A stretch of DNA of 64,000 bases from Pelodera strongyloides (taxonomy: Eukaryota; Nematoda; Chromadorea; Rhabditida; Rhabditidae): positions 248,001-312,000 of the forward strand of contig JAANDG010000107.1 of the NCBI GenBank assembly GCA_036852015.1, read 5' to 3'. The notes below the pieces were generated by a model that was not told the DNA's origin, ran no database searches, and saw only the letters and a list, made by a program, of their open reading frames with translations. Below, piece by piece: positions 1 through 13,386 of this stretch (position 1 is the stretch's first letter; each line of letters starts with the position of its first letter). The translations under genes and the position numbers were made by a program.

Positions 1-79
1 AAACTTTGTATATAATTATGCCCATGCTAAGCCAATCATATTTTCATGTAAGTCGCCTCAGGCGGCGTGAGCCGACTGG
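1..79 (+). mobile_element. Possible Helitron 3' terminus (rest off left edge)
   Basis: On the + strand a short hairpin (CGCCTC/AGGCG type, about positions 54-64) is followed about 11 bases later by CTGG at 76-79 and then T at 80. This is the layout of a Helitron 3' end: hairpin, CTRR, insertion before T. The complement of 62126-62160 carries nearly the same hairpin and spacing, ending CTGA then T. The 5' end would lie outside the window, so the call rests on this resemblance alone. Confidence 0.3.
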
Positions 80-321
80 TATTACATTTTGGAATACTAT
101 TAAGGGAGTGGGGCCATCTCAATGGCCTCCTTCTTATTCTTTATAATTATTTTCAAGAAATTCGCATGTCACAATCACAGGTTTTCTTGGTCTATTGCTA
201 CTATGCTACGTTTAATTCTCGCCGAAATATATATCAATTGAATACTCAAATTACGGTATCGTTCTAGATCCTCTCAAGATCGATCTAGCAATTCCTTAGA
301 TTGACCTAGTATCAAACGAAC
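1..321. other. Collagen intron remnant; no exon recognised
   Basis: Reading on from the donor after exon 6 gives 18 more codons before a stop, which does not look like a collagen C-terminus. No Tyr-Cys-Pro-Cys type terminal exon was found. The only other signal is the possible Helitron end at the very left. Confidence 0.4.
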
Positions 322-2672
322 CTCGGCATCCTTTCCAGGTCTTCCGGCAGGTCCCTCAGGCCCCTCGCTACCGTCAGGGCCGGCGGCTCCAGTGTATCCC
401 ATAGGTCCAGGCTCGCCAGGTGGTCCGGGCTGTAAATGTGCGAATTTTAAATACTTATTGAACCTTGCATATTACATAATACGCGGCTTCTGTAGGCGTA
501 TGCTACATAGAGTTTGTTAGAGCAGTACAGTTATTGGAACTGACAATGCGAATGTACGTGCATGACAGACAGTATGTTTCGTATGGAAAGCACAGGGTTT
601 ATCTATATATGAAATGTTTATACATTTTGTAGGCCTGATCTCGGGAACGGAGTAGTCTGGAAGAAAGGTATGCGTATGGAACAATGAGTTAAAAAAAAAA
701 GAGAAAAGAAAACGTACCCGTCCAGGATTTCCGTCTCTTCCGGGTTCCCGTCCGGGTCCTTCGGGTCCAACGTCTCCGGGAGGTCCGCGGGGACCTTTCT
801 GTGGAACTGGCACCTAAATGGATACAATATTAGTGTTCGTTTTTTCTCTTTTTTTTAGAGGTTCACACCACCAGGCACAGTTTCTCAGAAACATCCCAAG
901 CCCATAACATATTCAATACTACCTCGATTTTACTTTGAAAACACGCTAAATTTATTCGTTTTACCAAGGTATGTTTAGAGGGTTTTTGGCGGTTTATCAA
1001 ATAGGCCATCTTTTGAACATGTATCTTATGTTCAAGAAGCTATATTAAATTATACACTGTATTGATCTTTTTTTGGCGCAAAATTTACCTCTCCATCCTC
1101 TCCGGGTTGTCCAGGTTCTCCGTGGGTTCCATCAGTTCCAGGAGGTCCAGTGAGACCCATTTCTCCAGGCATTCCAGGGTTTCCATCACGTCCAGGGTGA
1201 CCAGGCTGACCACGAGCTCCGCGCATACCACGCACTCCAGGCTTTCCACCTTGTCCGGGAGGTCCGGGAGGTCCCTGAAAATTATTTATATAAACAATTG
1301 ACCTCTTTGATGCTTCATGAGTGAGCGTGCTCAACTACTCAAGTGTGCAGGGTCAAGTGCTTATGGAATTTTTCACGGTGTAGTATAGTAGACAAATGAT
1401 AATTTGTCTAGCTAGCCGTGAGTCTTCGGCACAAACTCTCCAGTTTAGTGCAAGGTCACATAGTTATGTTTGGTTACAGCCGTTTTTGAAATTCTACGCT
1501 TCAGACACTTGATATAAACCAACTATAATTTTACGGCTACTTGTACGCTTGTTGTCATATCTTTACCCGTGAACCACGAAGAGATTAAATCCACGACATC
1601 TATGTACGATAAACATGTGAAAAAATTTGTTTGAGCGAAATTGGAGCAGCACACTTACCACTGGGCACTGGAAGCATCCCTGTGGCTCGCTCTGTTCTCT
1701 GTCTGGGGCGTCTTGCCCGTCCTGTCCGTCGTGTCCGGGAATACCGTCCGGCCCGTCGGGTCCCTTCGCTCCCGAGGAACCAGAGGGTCCGGGAGGACAG
1801 CTGTTCTCAACGGTACACTGGCAGTTTGAGCCAGAGCCAGAGCTTGGGAAGCCTGCAATTATGGTGTCTTATGTATTGTGACAGTGACTTATGACGTGAG
1901 AAAACTACAGTATGAAATAATCAATACTCATCCTGCGAATCCACACCTCATAACCCTCAAAGCCGAGGTAATTATTAGCAAAGCATGTTCAACTCTGCGT
2001 ATCCAAGCTCTATGACAACACTACCATCGTACGCTATGAGCTATGACAGGCTGGTATTTCAGCTTGTGTTCGCTGAAAATACAAGCGCAGTTTGAGTATT
2101 TTCAGCATATTGATATGTTTCTTTTTCGTGCCCTTGACTCGTTAGTGAACCCACCATTGGGGAAGTTATCCGAATTTGTGTTGGCTGGGAATCTGTTGGG
2201 GAATGCCGAGTTGGGAACGTGAGTGGGAACGGGCTCCTGCTGTCCGGCAGCCCCGTATCCTCCATAGTTCTGTCGCTTCTCACGAGTGGTTGGTGAACCA
2301 GCTCCCAGGGAAACCATCTCCTTCCACATGTCATCGGTGATTGTCTGTAAATTTTATAATATATAAACCGAATAGTTTGTCTGTTTGTCAAAAGTTGCGT
2401 TCGCACGTTACGCTCGTAGTGTACGGACGCAGTCTAGAGACTATAGACTAGACTGTAGAACTTGTTAATACTGTATCGCGGGACTTGACACCCGAAAAAA
2501 AAAAGAACTACAGCTGCTGCTCATAACCTACTCTGAAGTTCAGGATCTCATTGTCCAGCTCATTCCAAATATCAGTCACAGAACTGTAGATGGACGCGGC
2601 GGCGAGCAGCGAAACAATGAGTGCCGCACCGGATACCGTAATCGCCGCCCCCGTGGCGGAGTGCAGGGACAT
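322..2672 (-). CDS. Cuticle collagen, nematode type, 3' end missing (partial)
   Basis: Structural collagen of the nematode cuticle, secreted by the hypodermis. Six coding exons were traced on the minus strand with continuous phase: 2672-2532, 2344-2155, 1852-1659, 1274-1089, 813-718 and 429-322, about 305 residues. The start fits a signal-anchor stretch ([18 protein letters not shown]) followed by [10 protein letters not shown] and [12 protein letters not shown], the conserved N-terminal region of this family. REKR near residue 70 is a typical subtilisin/furin-type cleavage site. Cysteine clusters (CQC...CPPGP and CFQCP) flank the first Gly-X-Y block; longer blocks follow. One imperfection (GP-GREP) interrupts the repeat in exon 5. 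Exon 6 ends PGKDAE at a GT donor, where family members usually continue to a short Cys-containing tail, so the last exon is probably off the left edge. TTACAG lies 2 bases before the ATG. The Gly-X-Y region resembles the SQT-1/ROL-6 group, but the paralogue is not assigned. Confidence 0.9.
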
Positions 2673-3092
2673 TACTGTAAAAGGTAGAGATCAGTAAGGG
2701 TACGGTATTTGAGTTAATTGTAGAATTTATAAGAAAAAGACTTGCGGTGGACATTTACGCAGTGGAAACCAATAAGATTAGTATTGAAATATGGAAGCTA
2801 ACTCGGAAAAAGCTCCAAAAAACTAATCGGAGAAATTAAAAGATTAAACAAATCATTTGAGTTAGACATACTGGTTTCTTCAAAAACATATAAGCTTCTT
2901 AACAAAAAATTCTAATTTTCCTTTTTATTTTGCTCGTTTGTATTGGTGCTATACATCTAGTATTCATATATCATACTAGACTACTAGACATTATCAATGA
3001 GATTCGACGCATTATTTTGGATGAGTATAACTCTAACCTCCAACTACAGAATTTTACTACTACTAATAATATATAACAATGTGAAAACTACA

Positions 3093-3094
<2 letters not shown>

Positions 3095-3140
<46 letters not shown>

Positions 3141-3167
3141 ATAAATATATATATATATATATATATA

Positions 3168-3202
<35 letters not shown>
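3095..3202. repeat. (TA)n microsatellite
   Basis: Near-pure AT dinucleotides with a few interruptions. The tyrosine/isoleucine-rich ORFs across it are artefacts. Confidence 0.9.
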
Positions 3203-3204
<2 letters not shown>

Positions 3205-4053
3205 CTAAAACAAAAATAAATAAAATGGAGGAGGAGAAACGTAAAACAACCGTATCCAAATGTTCCACCACTAGTAATTTGGCTTCCTTTTGTAGGGGGC
3301 AAATGAAAATAGTTCCGCCTCCGCCTTCGAAAAACCAGTATTTCCCGATTCAAAAGCCAAAATTTTGGTTCGCTAAGCCTCTACTAGAGAAGTACACGGT
3401 GATGACATTAAAGGGGAATTTAGTCCGGTTTTTTACTCGCATTTTGTTGCACTTTTTAGGAAAATGTCCGTGGAATAGAGCACGGTAATGGGAAAAGAGA
3501 ACAGGATCGGACTTGATTAGATACACTTTTTGTGACTTTTTGAAAGCCTGACCTAGGGGAACCGGGCAGTTTCTTAATTTCTGGAAATGTGAAAATTATT
3601 AGGGACCTAAATTATAAAAAATTCTTTACAGTAAGATGAGATTTGTGAACTTCAATTCTAGATTTATTGTGAGGTATTTTTAATTACAACTGGGTCTTAA
3701 TGTAAAATTATGCAAAATAGACGTCCCACGTGGATTTTTGGACAGCAATCATATGAAATGGGTGAACCTATTTGGTGGCGGTTGACTTTTTTTGTGGGCC
3801 AGCCCATTTCTTCGTGACCATCTGGTGACCATTTGGTGACCAAGATCATTTTTTCGGTAAAAACCATTTGGTGACGGACCAAGGACGGTTTTTCTGTGGT
3901 TTCGACAATTATTTCGTTTTCCTGTGAACTACCAACGCACGAGGATTCAGATGAGAAACCTAAAGGCTATGATATTCCTAATTAAAATTCCAGTGAGATA
4001 ACCCGCATTTGATAAAATATTGTGTAGAGTTCCTTAGGGGAGTTCATCTTTCC

Positions 4054-4350
4054 ATACTGGGGTCTCGATGTATGGCAAAAACAGCGCATTTTGCTTCCAA
4101 GTATCAAAAGTGCATCTCGTGTACAATTTTGCATACACCTTTGAATGTTAGAAAATGCACCATTGATAATACTAGACGATGCGAAAATGCACAGTTTATG
4201 CACGCTCGAAAAAAATAGTCCTGTGGCTACCGCCGCGGGACAATTTTATGGCGGTCTGTAGTTGTTGTCGTGTACTGCCAATCTACGGTAATTAAAGCCA
4301 TACTTGGAAGCAAAAATCGGCAATTTTTGCAATACATCGAGACCCCATAT
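4054..4350. mobile_element. Inverted-repeat (MITE-like) element, about 297 bp
   Basis: About 50-base imperfect inverted arms. The left arm starts ATACTGGGGTCTCGATGTAT and runs to CTTCCAAGTAT near 4105; the right arm starts ATACTTGGAAGC near 4299 and ends ATCGAGACCCCATAT. No target duplication was established. Confidence 0.6.
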
Positions 4351-5282
4351 GTATAGATTGCTTCACATATTTGTTTTCTTGATTTTTCTTTGTTTCGATG
4401 TGTATGGCCAATATTCAAATTGCATGGTATGGCAGGCATGGGGAAAACCATATACGGACAAGTTTACCCATTTAAAATCAAAGACCTGCATGGTTGTGAA
4501 GTAGTTTGTTCTAATAATTCTAATATTAGGTATCCGTTACTGTGCATAAAATATAAATACTTTATTGCATTAAAAAGACAGCAATAACTATGAATGAGTT
4601 ATTTCTCCCTTCAAGTTTCCATACTGGATAACATAGAAATCGTTCACGATTGATTATATTAGATAATTAGTTGAAATATCGTTGTCCAATCCGAGGTGCA
4701 ATGTTCGTGAACAAAACACCCAAATTACCGTATTTTATAGCACGCGGTTCTGCGTCGCGTTTTCAAAAGCATGAGTTTAGCAACGATTTATGCTGAAAAC
4801 AGCACAGCACTGGCAGCAATTGAGCATCTATATAGTCCCGTACTAATTGTATACTTTTTAATGTAGGCGCAGTAGATCAGAATCGCATGCATTTAGCTAC
4901 ACTATTGCAATCTCCTTTCTATTGCTGAAATATGCGTAGATCAGTGCCAATACCGTACTTCGCTGTGAGACTCTTTATTTTCACGCAACGCTGCACGCGA
5001 CGCAATTCATTGATTTTTCACTTTCGAATTCCGGTTGTTTTGCATGCACATGTGATCCGTTTACGTCATTTTATTATGATTATTCGTTGAAACTTTTGTT
5101 CGAGTACTGCTGTTTTTAATCAGATAAGACTTCCTCATAGGTTTCGTCGTTCCCAGGTAAAACTACGATGCAAGATTCTCGAATTGTTCTCCAACTACGT
5201 GTCCGTCTTTTCGCTCTGGAAGTGTTTCTACCCTACCTGGTTTTGCGTCAGTTTGCTTGTAATTACTCGATTTTCTGCAGGT

Positions 5283-8200
5283 ATGGCTACAGCTACAGCT
5301 AGTAAGCTAGATGCCTCTCTTGAGGAGAAGCGGCGATTGGCAATGTCGAGACTGTCTGCCTTTATTAAACCTGTTTCAAAAGTAAGTTCCCCTATTCTTA
5401 TTCATGTTGTCTTGATTGATAGATAGAAGATGCCTGCTTTTCAATGTTTTCATATGCTGTTGAATTGTTTAATAATTTGCTCATTCGTTTGCCGAAAATC
5501 GGTCATTTACCTCGTTCTTCCTGTCGAGGGTTTTGTTTTCTAGGTGTATATACCGAGAAAACGTTGAACAATACAATTCTAGAAAAATTACATTTCAGAG
5601 CGCAGCTGCGTCCGGTTCTTCTACTCCAAATCCGTCCGCACTTCCTCCACAGCCTTCCCCAGCTCCCGTGCTTCACAAAAATGAAAACCCGAAGATAACA
5701 CCCTCTTCATATGGTTTACGGTACGTGCGATGCTCTTTCTTGTGTTTCATTCCTTCATTTCTCGATATTTGTTTCAGATAATCCATGCAACGATTTCAGT
5801 ATAATATTTAATGCTTTCAGGCCGCTCTATCGGGAAGTAAATATCGAAAACGATAAATGGCTACTTACCATTGATGAAGAAGCGAGGGAAAAGCTGGAGA
5901 ACCCCCCGAGTCGGGCGGATGGGGTTACTGCAGAAATGGAAGAGGTGAGCCTTTTTATTCCGTTCGTTTATATAATTTGGATTAAAATAGTTTTTTCCTA
6001 AGTTGTCTTTCACGATTAGTTAATTACCTTTTCCTTTCTCATTCAAGTTTCCATTGTGAACGTAATGCAACAATATTAATTTTAGGATATCCGTTATTTG
6101 GGCAGCGAGCTGATTCAGTCTGGCGCGATTTTGTTAAAATTGCCCCAGACTGCGGCCGCCACTGGACAGATTCTTTTCCAGCGGTTTTACTACATGAGAA
6201 GTATGACTAAAGTGCATTTTGAGGTTTGTTTTTAAATTATTAGTTAGTAATTTTAAATATTTACTGTTTGCTGTAGTCCCCAGGCAGATCTAGATAAGTA
6301 AAGTAAGAGGGAGGTGCAATGCCGGAGAAATCGTTATTCTGACACTGTGTGGTTTATAGCACATGGTCATGGCTTGCCTACTTTTGGCTGCCAAAATTGA
6401 GGAGGCGCCCAGGCGGCCCCGTGATGTTTTGAATGTTTTTCACCGTCTCGAGCAGTTGCATCGCCTGCGACAGAAGGGACTTCGTATCACTCCGTAAGTT
6501 AATTATCCTAATTATTTTTGGGCAATTGATTATGAACCGTCCTGTTTTTTGCATGCTGTTTTTCTCTCATGGATGTGATAGTTAGCCATGAAAGTTTTTT
6601 CGGGATCAGATTCGCACTTTTGCTTTGAGTTTAGATAATTTTGCTTTTGTTTTGGCGGTTCAGAATCAGTAGCCTTTGGTATTTGACGCATTTAAAAGTG
6701 ACAAGTTTCAGCAGAGTACTCGTTGTAATTTGACCCATATACTATGTACATTATTATATTAATGATATTTTTCTCCTCCATTCCTCCTTCTAATTATCGG
6801 TTCTGAGTCTCACACGAGCTGTGATAGCTTATGCTATATTGCCAGCAACAACCAACGCGGAATTATTGTATTATAAAAAAGTTATCGGATGACAATTGAC
6901 AATTCGCAAATGATGGACATTTCCTATATTTTTCTAAATATATTATTGACAGTTCTTGTGGGTAAAGAATGTAAAGATTCATGTTTGGTGTAGATTTTAG
7001 TGCACTAGAACTAGAATCCGTTGGCTGTCGGGTATTTCGTGGATAATATAAGGCTGCCTCGCCACCTTGCCTGTAAAATTTTACAGTGTATTGTTGGATG
7101 CGTAGATTCTAACTCTAACTTGGCACTTTGGCTACGTATCTATTTGCGGGGTTTGCAAGTAGAAGATACTAAGCTTTTGACCCATGGTATTATCTTGTTT
7201 TGCAATAGCAACTTGGAATTGATCATAAGTATAGGCGTAGAAACAGTTGTCCGTCGGTCCGTCCCCAACCCATTTAAAGCGCTTGGCATTCGGTTGGAAT
7301 ATCGGGATCCTGGGATATTTCGAACATATCATCATTATAGGTTGTTTCTGTTGTGATTCTGTATAATTATAATATCACAATCGATAGTAACCATATGTTC
7401 TCCGCAGGTTCTTCGTGGTGGAACCGGCGCCGACCCTCGCTCAATCTGGCTGATTGCCAGATGATCAGAGAGAGAGAGTGAGTTGGTGTGTTTGTGCGGA
7501 CACACACTGACACACCTTGACACGGACGGTCGTCTCAGTCTGACACATTTATTTCTCTCTGACACATTGACCCAAGCGGATCCTTGGCATATCGCTGGAA
7601 AGAAACCTTGATTTTTGACTCGAGCCTCAACCACCAACCAAGCCGTCAGGTGAGCGAAACACGTGGTAACTTTTATAAAAACGTTGTATTTTACATATTT
7701 ATTTAGCCGTGTGTTTAATGAATAATTTACGTAAATAGGGCACGCGGTTTGGCGTAAAGAAATGATAATGATAAATTGCGCAAGAGAAAGTAACTGAAGG
7801 AAAATGGGACAAGTCCGCGTTCGAGTGACGTTCAAAAACGAGATTTGCATGGGTAGTATCGTAGTATGTAGTATTGGAAGTTCTACATAAATTTGCTGAA
7901 AACTGCTTTTTCTACCCTGTCTTCTTTTTAGTAAAGTTGTTCACTCGTTTGAAGCTTACATTGGAGCTGCACTGTTTTGTGCCCTACCCCCACGTACGCA
8001 TCCGGTATTTCAAACGGGGCTGAGTTGAACTTTAGTATAGTTTGTTTAAAACGGTAGCGGTGTGACACGTGGTTTGTGCAACTTATGCCGGCAACTGTGT
8101 GCAAGAAAACACAAAATTTGCATACAGTACATGGGAATGCAGTTGTGCTACATAATCACTTATCACAAACTATATGTCATACCGTCATACCTCTTTAAGT

Positions 8201-11200
8201 AATTTTAGCATAGCTTTTTTTTTCGCAAAAATCATAACTATTTCTTTGGGGAACAAAAAGTGTTTGTATTAAAATAATACAAAATATATTAACACATGAC
8301 AAACTATAAAAAACCTGATAATAGTCACATAATAAGAGGTTTGTGGGCGCTGCAGTGCTGCTTACAGTCAATTACAGTGCTTACACACCTGGAATTTGTT
8401 ATGCTGGCAGCTGGCTTGTATTACTTCTACTTCTTCGTCCTTTAATTTATTCAGATTGCATGTTTTAAAATTTAGTGCAACAGTGAGTTTAGTTAAAACG
8501 AATTCAGGGTACAAGATGATAGACGAAAATAGTTTTATTAAATAATCAGTTACCACGTGTTTCAGCCTCTGCGGTCAGGTTGGTTGTTTACGAATTGTGC
8601 TTTGTAAAATAGAAAAGAGTATACGGCGACCTTCCAGCGATCTGAGTAATCCTAGCTAGCTAATGGATAACTAGCCGCGAGATATCCGTTATTGATATGG
8701 GTCACATCTTACACGAGTACTCTGTTGAAATATGCTAGGTCCTTCTTAGCTTGTTGACTTTTAATGTTGCCCCGTTTGGGGATTGTCAACGGTCTAATCG
8801 TTTGTTACAGTGAACAGTCAGCGAAATTGAAACCCAAGATCCTTGATGCGAACTATGTGGGATTGAAGAATGCGGTTAGTTGTTTGGTCCTCAATTTATG
8901 AATATGAACTATAATATTAGTATGACAGCACAGAAGTAATACGTGGTCACAATCACAAATGTCGCCGTTTGGCTCGTTGGTTCCCTTTAGCTTTGGGTAT
9001 CGTCCACGTCCACTAAGGTGGTGGTTTATTATTCATTTTTTTTATGAGCGGCATTGGGTGTTAAGTACTAGCTCTAGCATGAGAATCAAATGTCGCTATT
9101 TGGTCTTGGTATCACTGGTGTTTAAAGCAAAATACCGGCCGGTTTTTGAAACGCATCGTGGTGGTCAACGGAATTCTAACGTATTTATGCTAATTTACTC
9201 GAATGTAGCTCCATTTTTTATTCTAATTTATGTTCATTTGAGTGAGCTGCATAAGAGTGCTGGTGTACTCGATGTGTTTCAAAAACCTGACGGTATTTCG
9301 CTTTAAATTGGTATTCCGAGTTTTACACTTCCCGTTTTATAGGTTATCAAGACGGAGCGTCGGTTACTAGCTACATTGGGATTCGTAGTGCACGTGAAGC
9401 ACCCGCATAAGCTTCTCTTCTCGTACGCGTTCATCTTGGGATGCGATAAGAATGAGGACCTGATGCAGAAGGCTTGGTGGGTATTTATTTATTTTTGATT
9501 GGTGTTTTCTTTGTTCGAGGGGCCGTAAGATTTTTTCTGCCATGTCCAGGTTGCTTCTAATCAGCCGTTCTGCTTGTTAGCCATTCTGTCTGTATTTATA
9601 TGTTAGATTCTTTACTTCTTACTTATTCTTACTACTGTGTACGTGAACTTAAGGAGCGAACTGTTTGTGTAATTGACTGAACTGTTTTATTTTAAAGAAT
9701 TTCTGACGATTTGAAGGCCTGAACCTCTTTTTTTTTAAACTTATATTTGTCGCCCTTTAGGTCTTATATGAACGACGGTCTTCGAACCGATATGTTTGTG
9801 CGCTATTCGACCGAGACGATTGCCTGTGCGTGCATGTATCTGGCGGCTAGGACGATTACGCCGAAATTGAAGCTTCCGGATCAGCCCTTTCCGTGGTTCG
9901 TTCGTTTTTGTTTATAAATATTTAATTTTGGGCGGTATGTGAAGAACTACATTATATATTCGAATGCTTTACCCATGACCGGTGACGTCCCGAAATTGGG
10001 CAAGCCATCCTGATGATCCTGGACAATTGCTGATGCTGATGATTATTGTATTTTGTTCGGTTGTTTTATGCATAAACTTTAGGTTTGAACTCTTTGATGC
10101 CTCCGACCGTGATGTGCGACATATTTCTGAAATGCTGTTGAAATTGTATCAAAGGAAGAGGGTAGGTTTTTGCATTTTTGCTGTTTTTTCTATCCACCAC
10201 ATTTTGAGCCAGATGCTGCTTTGCTGATTTGTAGATACGTATGGGATTTGGGGATTTCTATCTTTCTATGAAATTATTACTTATTTCTCTCTATCTTTGC
10301 TTATCTGGATGTTTTTTTTGTAGATAACGGATTTTATGAAATTTTTATTTTATTTTATTTATTTTAGGCTCCAAACTGGACATTGTTCAACAACAAATTG
10401 GACGAGTTAAAGTTTGGAGCGGAGAAGAAACCAGAGAAAGACGAGACGAAAAAGTTGGAGAAACTTTCTGTGAAGGGTGTGTTTTGTTTTCAGTTTTCGT
10501 AGTAGTCAATTCTATTTATTTGGATGAATTGATATTCATTCGACGATGATGATCTTTTACGTGTCCGCTTAACGATGTGTCAATTACGAATGTACCCAGC
10601 CTAAAACGTATCCATCATTTTGCGTGCATCAAATGGATGTATAATAGTATATGTGTCTTTGCGTATGTATTTCTGGGCTAACCTATGTATAGTACAAATA
10701 CAACTGTAAGGTTTCTTTTGGTCCAGTAGCTTTCGGGACGAGGGGGTTGACGACCCCGGCAACCTTATTTCACGGGGTCCCTACCGGAGGGGAACTCTTA
10801 GATGTAGATGTAGATTGAATAATAAATATTTCAAGTATTTTTTCTTCAGAAACTCGCAACTCTCCCGATGAGAACCGACGGGACGGTAAGGGGCGGACGA
10901 GCAGCAGTCGTAGCAGGAGTAGGACAAGGAGTAGAAGCAGGGGAGACTATAGGGATCGGTCCCGGAACAAGAGAGATAATATTAGGAGAAGGAACTACTC
11001 GCCGGAGGATAGGAGGGGTTGGTTTTCAGTTTGATACGTTTCATGTGATTTCCATAGTGCTTTGATTTACTTTTGTTGATTTTGTGTGGTTGACGTAACC
11101 CTAGCCATTGGTATATTCTTTTTTTTTGAAGTTTTTATGTCGTAAAACTCATTTGATGATTTAATAGTTTTTTGTGTGTAAAGATTAATTGATATGATTG

Positions 11201-11808
11201 TTGTTGAGGAGATAACGTCGATGTGTTTCTATTTATAATTATGTTTCCTTTTCCAGTAGATCGAAGGGATGACCGCGACCGTTTCCGCGGAAAGAATAAG
11301 GGCGGAAGAGATGAGAAGAGGAGGAGAAGCAGGGACAGGAGAGACGAGAGGGATCGCATGAAGGTGAGAGGGAGGGGCCCGAGAAGGTTACTTATTTGAC
11401 TCTAGCGTAACAATATAAGTATAAGCATGTATTTTAATCAGTTCATCAGTTGGTGTATGTCAGCTGTTACGTAAAACTGCACTGTTATAGATCTTTCATC
11501 CTTTTTTAGTTAATTTATGTTTAGTTTATGGTTTATGGTTCATGATTCCACGAGTATCAGTCTAGTTATGCAGTCATAAGTCATACCATACGTCAACCTT
11601 CACTTTCGTGTCTTGTACAGTTTTTTTCGTTGTAGGTTATACACTGCCGCAGATTAATTTTTCAGTTTCGCCATATTTGAGAAATTTCTATAACTAAACT
11701 AAATTTCAGAACCGCGAACGAGATGTTCGTGCCGCGCTCAAGAATCGTAGCGGAGGCGGAAGCGGAAGAAAGGACTCTCCCTCACCGCCTAGTAGATATA
11801 GAAAGTAA
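5283..11808 (+). CDS. cyl-1: Cyclin L (RS-domain cyclin), 13 exons
   Basis: Regulatory partner of CDK11/12-type kinases linking transcription with pre-mRNA splicing in the nucleus. Exons: 5283-5381, 5599-5720, 5821-5944, 6086-6223, 6360-6493, 8811-8874, 9343-9476, 9761-9895, 10083-10161, 10368-10476, 10850-11017, 11257-11363, 11710-11808. All phases join, giving 503 residues, near the usual length. Residues about 115-230 form the first cyclin fold ([40 protein letters not shown]); about 230-345 form the second ([18 protein letters not shown]). The tail from about 380 is rich in RS and RD dipeptides ([12 protein letters not shown]), the hallmark that separates cyclin L from other cyclins. The start is chosen because CTGCAG ends 2 bases before ATG. 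Intron 5 (2.3 kb) and intron 6 hold repeats. cyl-1 itself is a confident family call; exact intron ends carry small uncertainty. Confidence 0.95.
8045..8203. mobile_element. Diverged TTAA element, AGCGG/CACGTGGTTT family
   Basis: Left end TTAAAACGGTAGCGGTGTGA with ACACGTGGTTTG; right end matches its complement ending CTCTTTAA. It lies in cyclin L intron 5 and is more degraded than the copies at 39149 and 44925. Confidence 0.45.
9122..9306. mobile_element. TTAA MITE, AGCGAAATACCGG family (family A)
   Basis: Starts TTAA then AGCAAAATACCGGCCGG and ends GGTATTTCGCT then TTAA, about 185 bp, in cyclin L intron 6. The inner parts are partly complementary, so the whole element can fold back. Confidence 0.85.
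10722..10830 (+). mobile_element. Possible retroelement 3' tail
   Basis: In cyclin L intron 10, a structured GC-rich piece (GGGGTTGACGACCCCGG and ACGGGGTCCCTACC) is followed by GATGTA repeats and an A/T-rich end, as at the 3' end of some SINE or LINE elements. No promoter box or coding part was found. Confidence 0.3.
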
Positions 11809-12084
11809 GGTGATTTGAAAACGGGTAATTTCATTTCTTCATTTCGAGGTGACACCATTTAATTTTGAATTTTGAACGATGATTCAGCTATGTAAATACC
11901 ATTGATCTGTTGAGTGAGCATTGTTTTTTTTTGTTCTCTATAGTGATTAGAATTTAATCAATTAATCAGTATCCGAGTAAATTATTCATAATTTCATATC
12001 ATTGTCTATTTTGATTTAAGGAAATGTTGGTTTAGCTCTTTGGTTTTTGTTGACCAATGGAAATAATGATTTGCGCTTTAGTTC

Positions 12085-12223
12085 TCCTGAGGCCATATTC
12101 ACCACTCCAATTCCCTCGGGGAAATAGTCCCTGGGGACAGAAAATAGCATTTCAATGTGAGAGACGCGCAAGGAAAAAGAGGGGGAATTCCCCATGGGGA
12201 ATTGAGTGGTGAATATGGCCTAT
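12085..12223. mobile_element. GAGGCCATATTCACCACTC inverted-repeat element (family B)
   Basis: Perfect-looking terminal inverted repeats GAGGCCATATTCACCACTC and GAGTGGTGAATATGGCC enclose a CCCTGGGGACAGAAAATAGC core, about 138 bp. Other copies are at 16111, 29390, 34566, 47698 and 61645. Confidence 0.8.
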
Positions 12224-13266
12224 GGTTTTGGCCATTTTTTTTCGTTTTGTTCAGATTTGTACGCGTGTTTTCTTGGTCTTGAACGGAATTTTTCTGCTAA
12301 TGTCCCTAATGGTTCGTATTTCGCTAGCTTTTTTTGTCGTTATGAAGTCGAGTTCTTAGTTCTTATAGTTTAAGGAGATTGACCCTAACTTCTTAGTTGG
12401 AATAAGTACCTCATATCTGGTTATTTGTTTAATTGTCAGTAATTGTAATTAGCAAAAGCAAGAAGTAGCCTTGCAGAGCATTTTTTCTCGTCTTTGAATT
12501 ATTAAAATGCGGAAAAACTTGGTTGGAATAACGACTTATTAAGCAGCGATTGGAAAATGTATTTGTTATTATTTTGTTTTTTATTAATGTAAGCATTGGA
12601 ATGCCGATGTGAAATAAATATTACAAATTTTATGTTTGAAGTTTAAATTATGTGTTTTGGTTCCACATTGATAATATTTGTGTTGTGTGTGTATGTGTTC
12701 TTTAGAGATATTGGGTAATTATTATGTTGTAAGCTAGGAAGTAGGTGCTTCTACCTTTATAGTTTAGGATCTATAGTTTTCTGAATGCCGGTCGTATGGA
12801 AGGTTGAAGTATATTAAATAGCGTATGCTTTGTCATGTATGATTTTAAACCAAGCCGGCTAACTTGCATGATGTATTTTTATGCAGTTATTTCTAATCCT
12901 GATTTCCTCATTATATTTTGTGACCCTTTTCGCTGATCAGTGTGGTTGTACTGCAGTCGTGTTTGTATTCGGTGCTTTCGCCAATGGAGTGTGTGCCATT
13001 TGAATGCGTAACTGTTTTCGATTAGTTTATCGGTGAAATGTATTGCATTCCTGTCATATATTATATTCGTTTCAGGTAGTCTTGATCGATGCGATAGGCG
13101 GTGTTAGACGAAAGACGAATGAATTCAGGCCTTCCATATAAAACGGGTTATTCAATAGGTTGGTGATTTTTTATGCCGTTACTGTATTACTGTATGGTGT
13201 ATGAACATGAGCTCTGTTTGCTTGTTTTATGCCATGTTGTTCCGGCATCCACCTTTATTTTTTGCT

Positions 13267-13386
13267 TTAAAGCGAAATACCGGCCGTTTTTGGAAACACC
13301 GAGTACATCAGATTTACTGCAGCGTATGCAAATGAACATGTAAGAATTCAGATGCGTTTCAAAAACCGGCCGTTGGTTCGCTTTAA
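13267..13386. mobile_element. Short family A TTAA MITE (120 bp)
   Basis: TTAA/AGCGAAATACCGGCCG left end and CCGGCCGTTGGTTCGCT/TTAA right end, but only 120 bp instead of about 183. It looks like an internal deletion derivative. Confidence 0.75.

Larger units (their letters stand above)
2673..5282. other. Divergent intergenic region, collagen / cyclin L
   Basis: About 2.6 kb separates the two divergently transcribed starts and should hold both promoters. It contains an AT dinucleotide array, one inverted-repeat element at 4054-4350, and short direct repeats of a TTTGGTGAC type motif near 3815-3880. No exon with proper splice signals was recognised. Short ORFs here are not supported. Confidence 0.5.

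Noticed and set aside
7335..7850. 171-residue minus-strand ORF
   Set aside because: Lies in a cyclin L intron with tandem TGACACA-like repeats and shows no family features.
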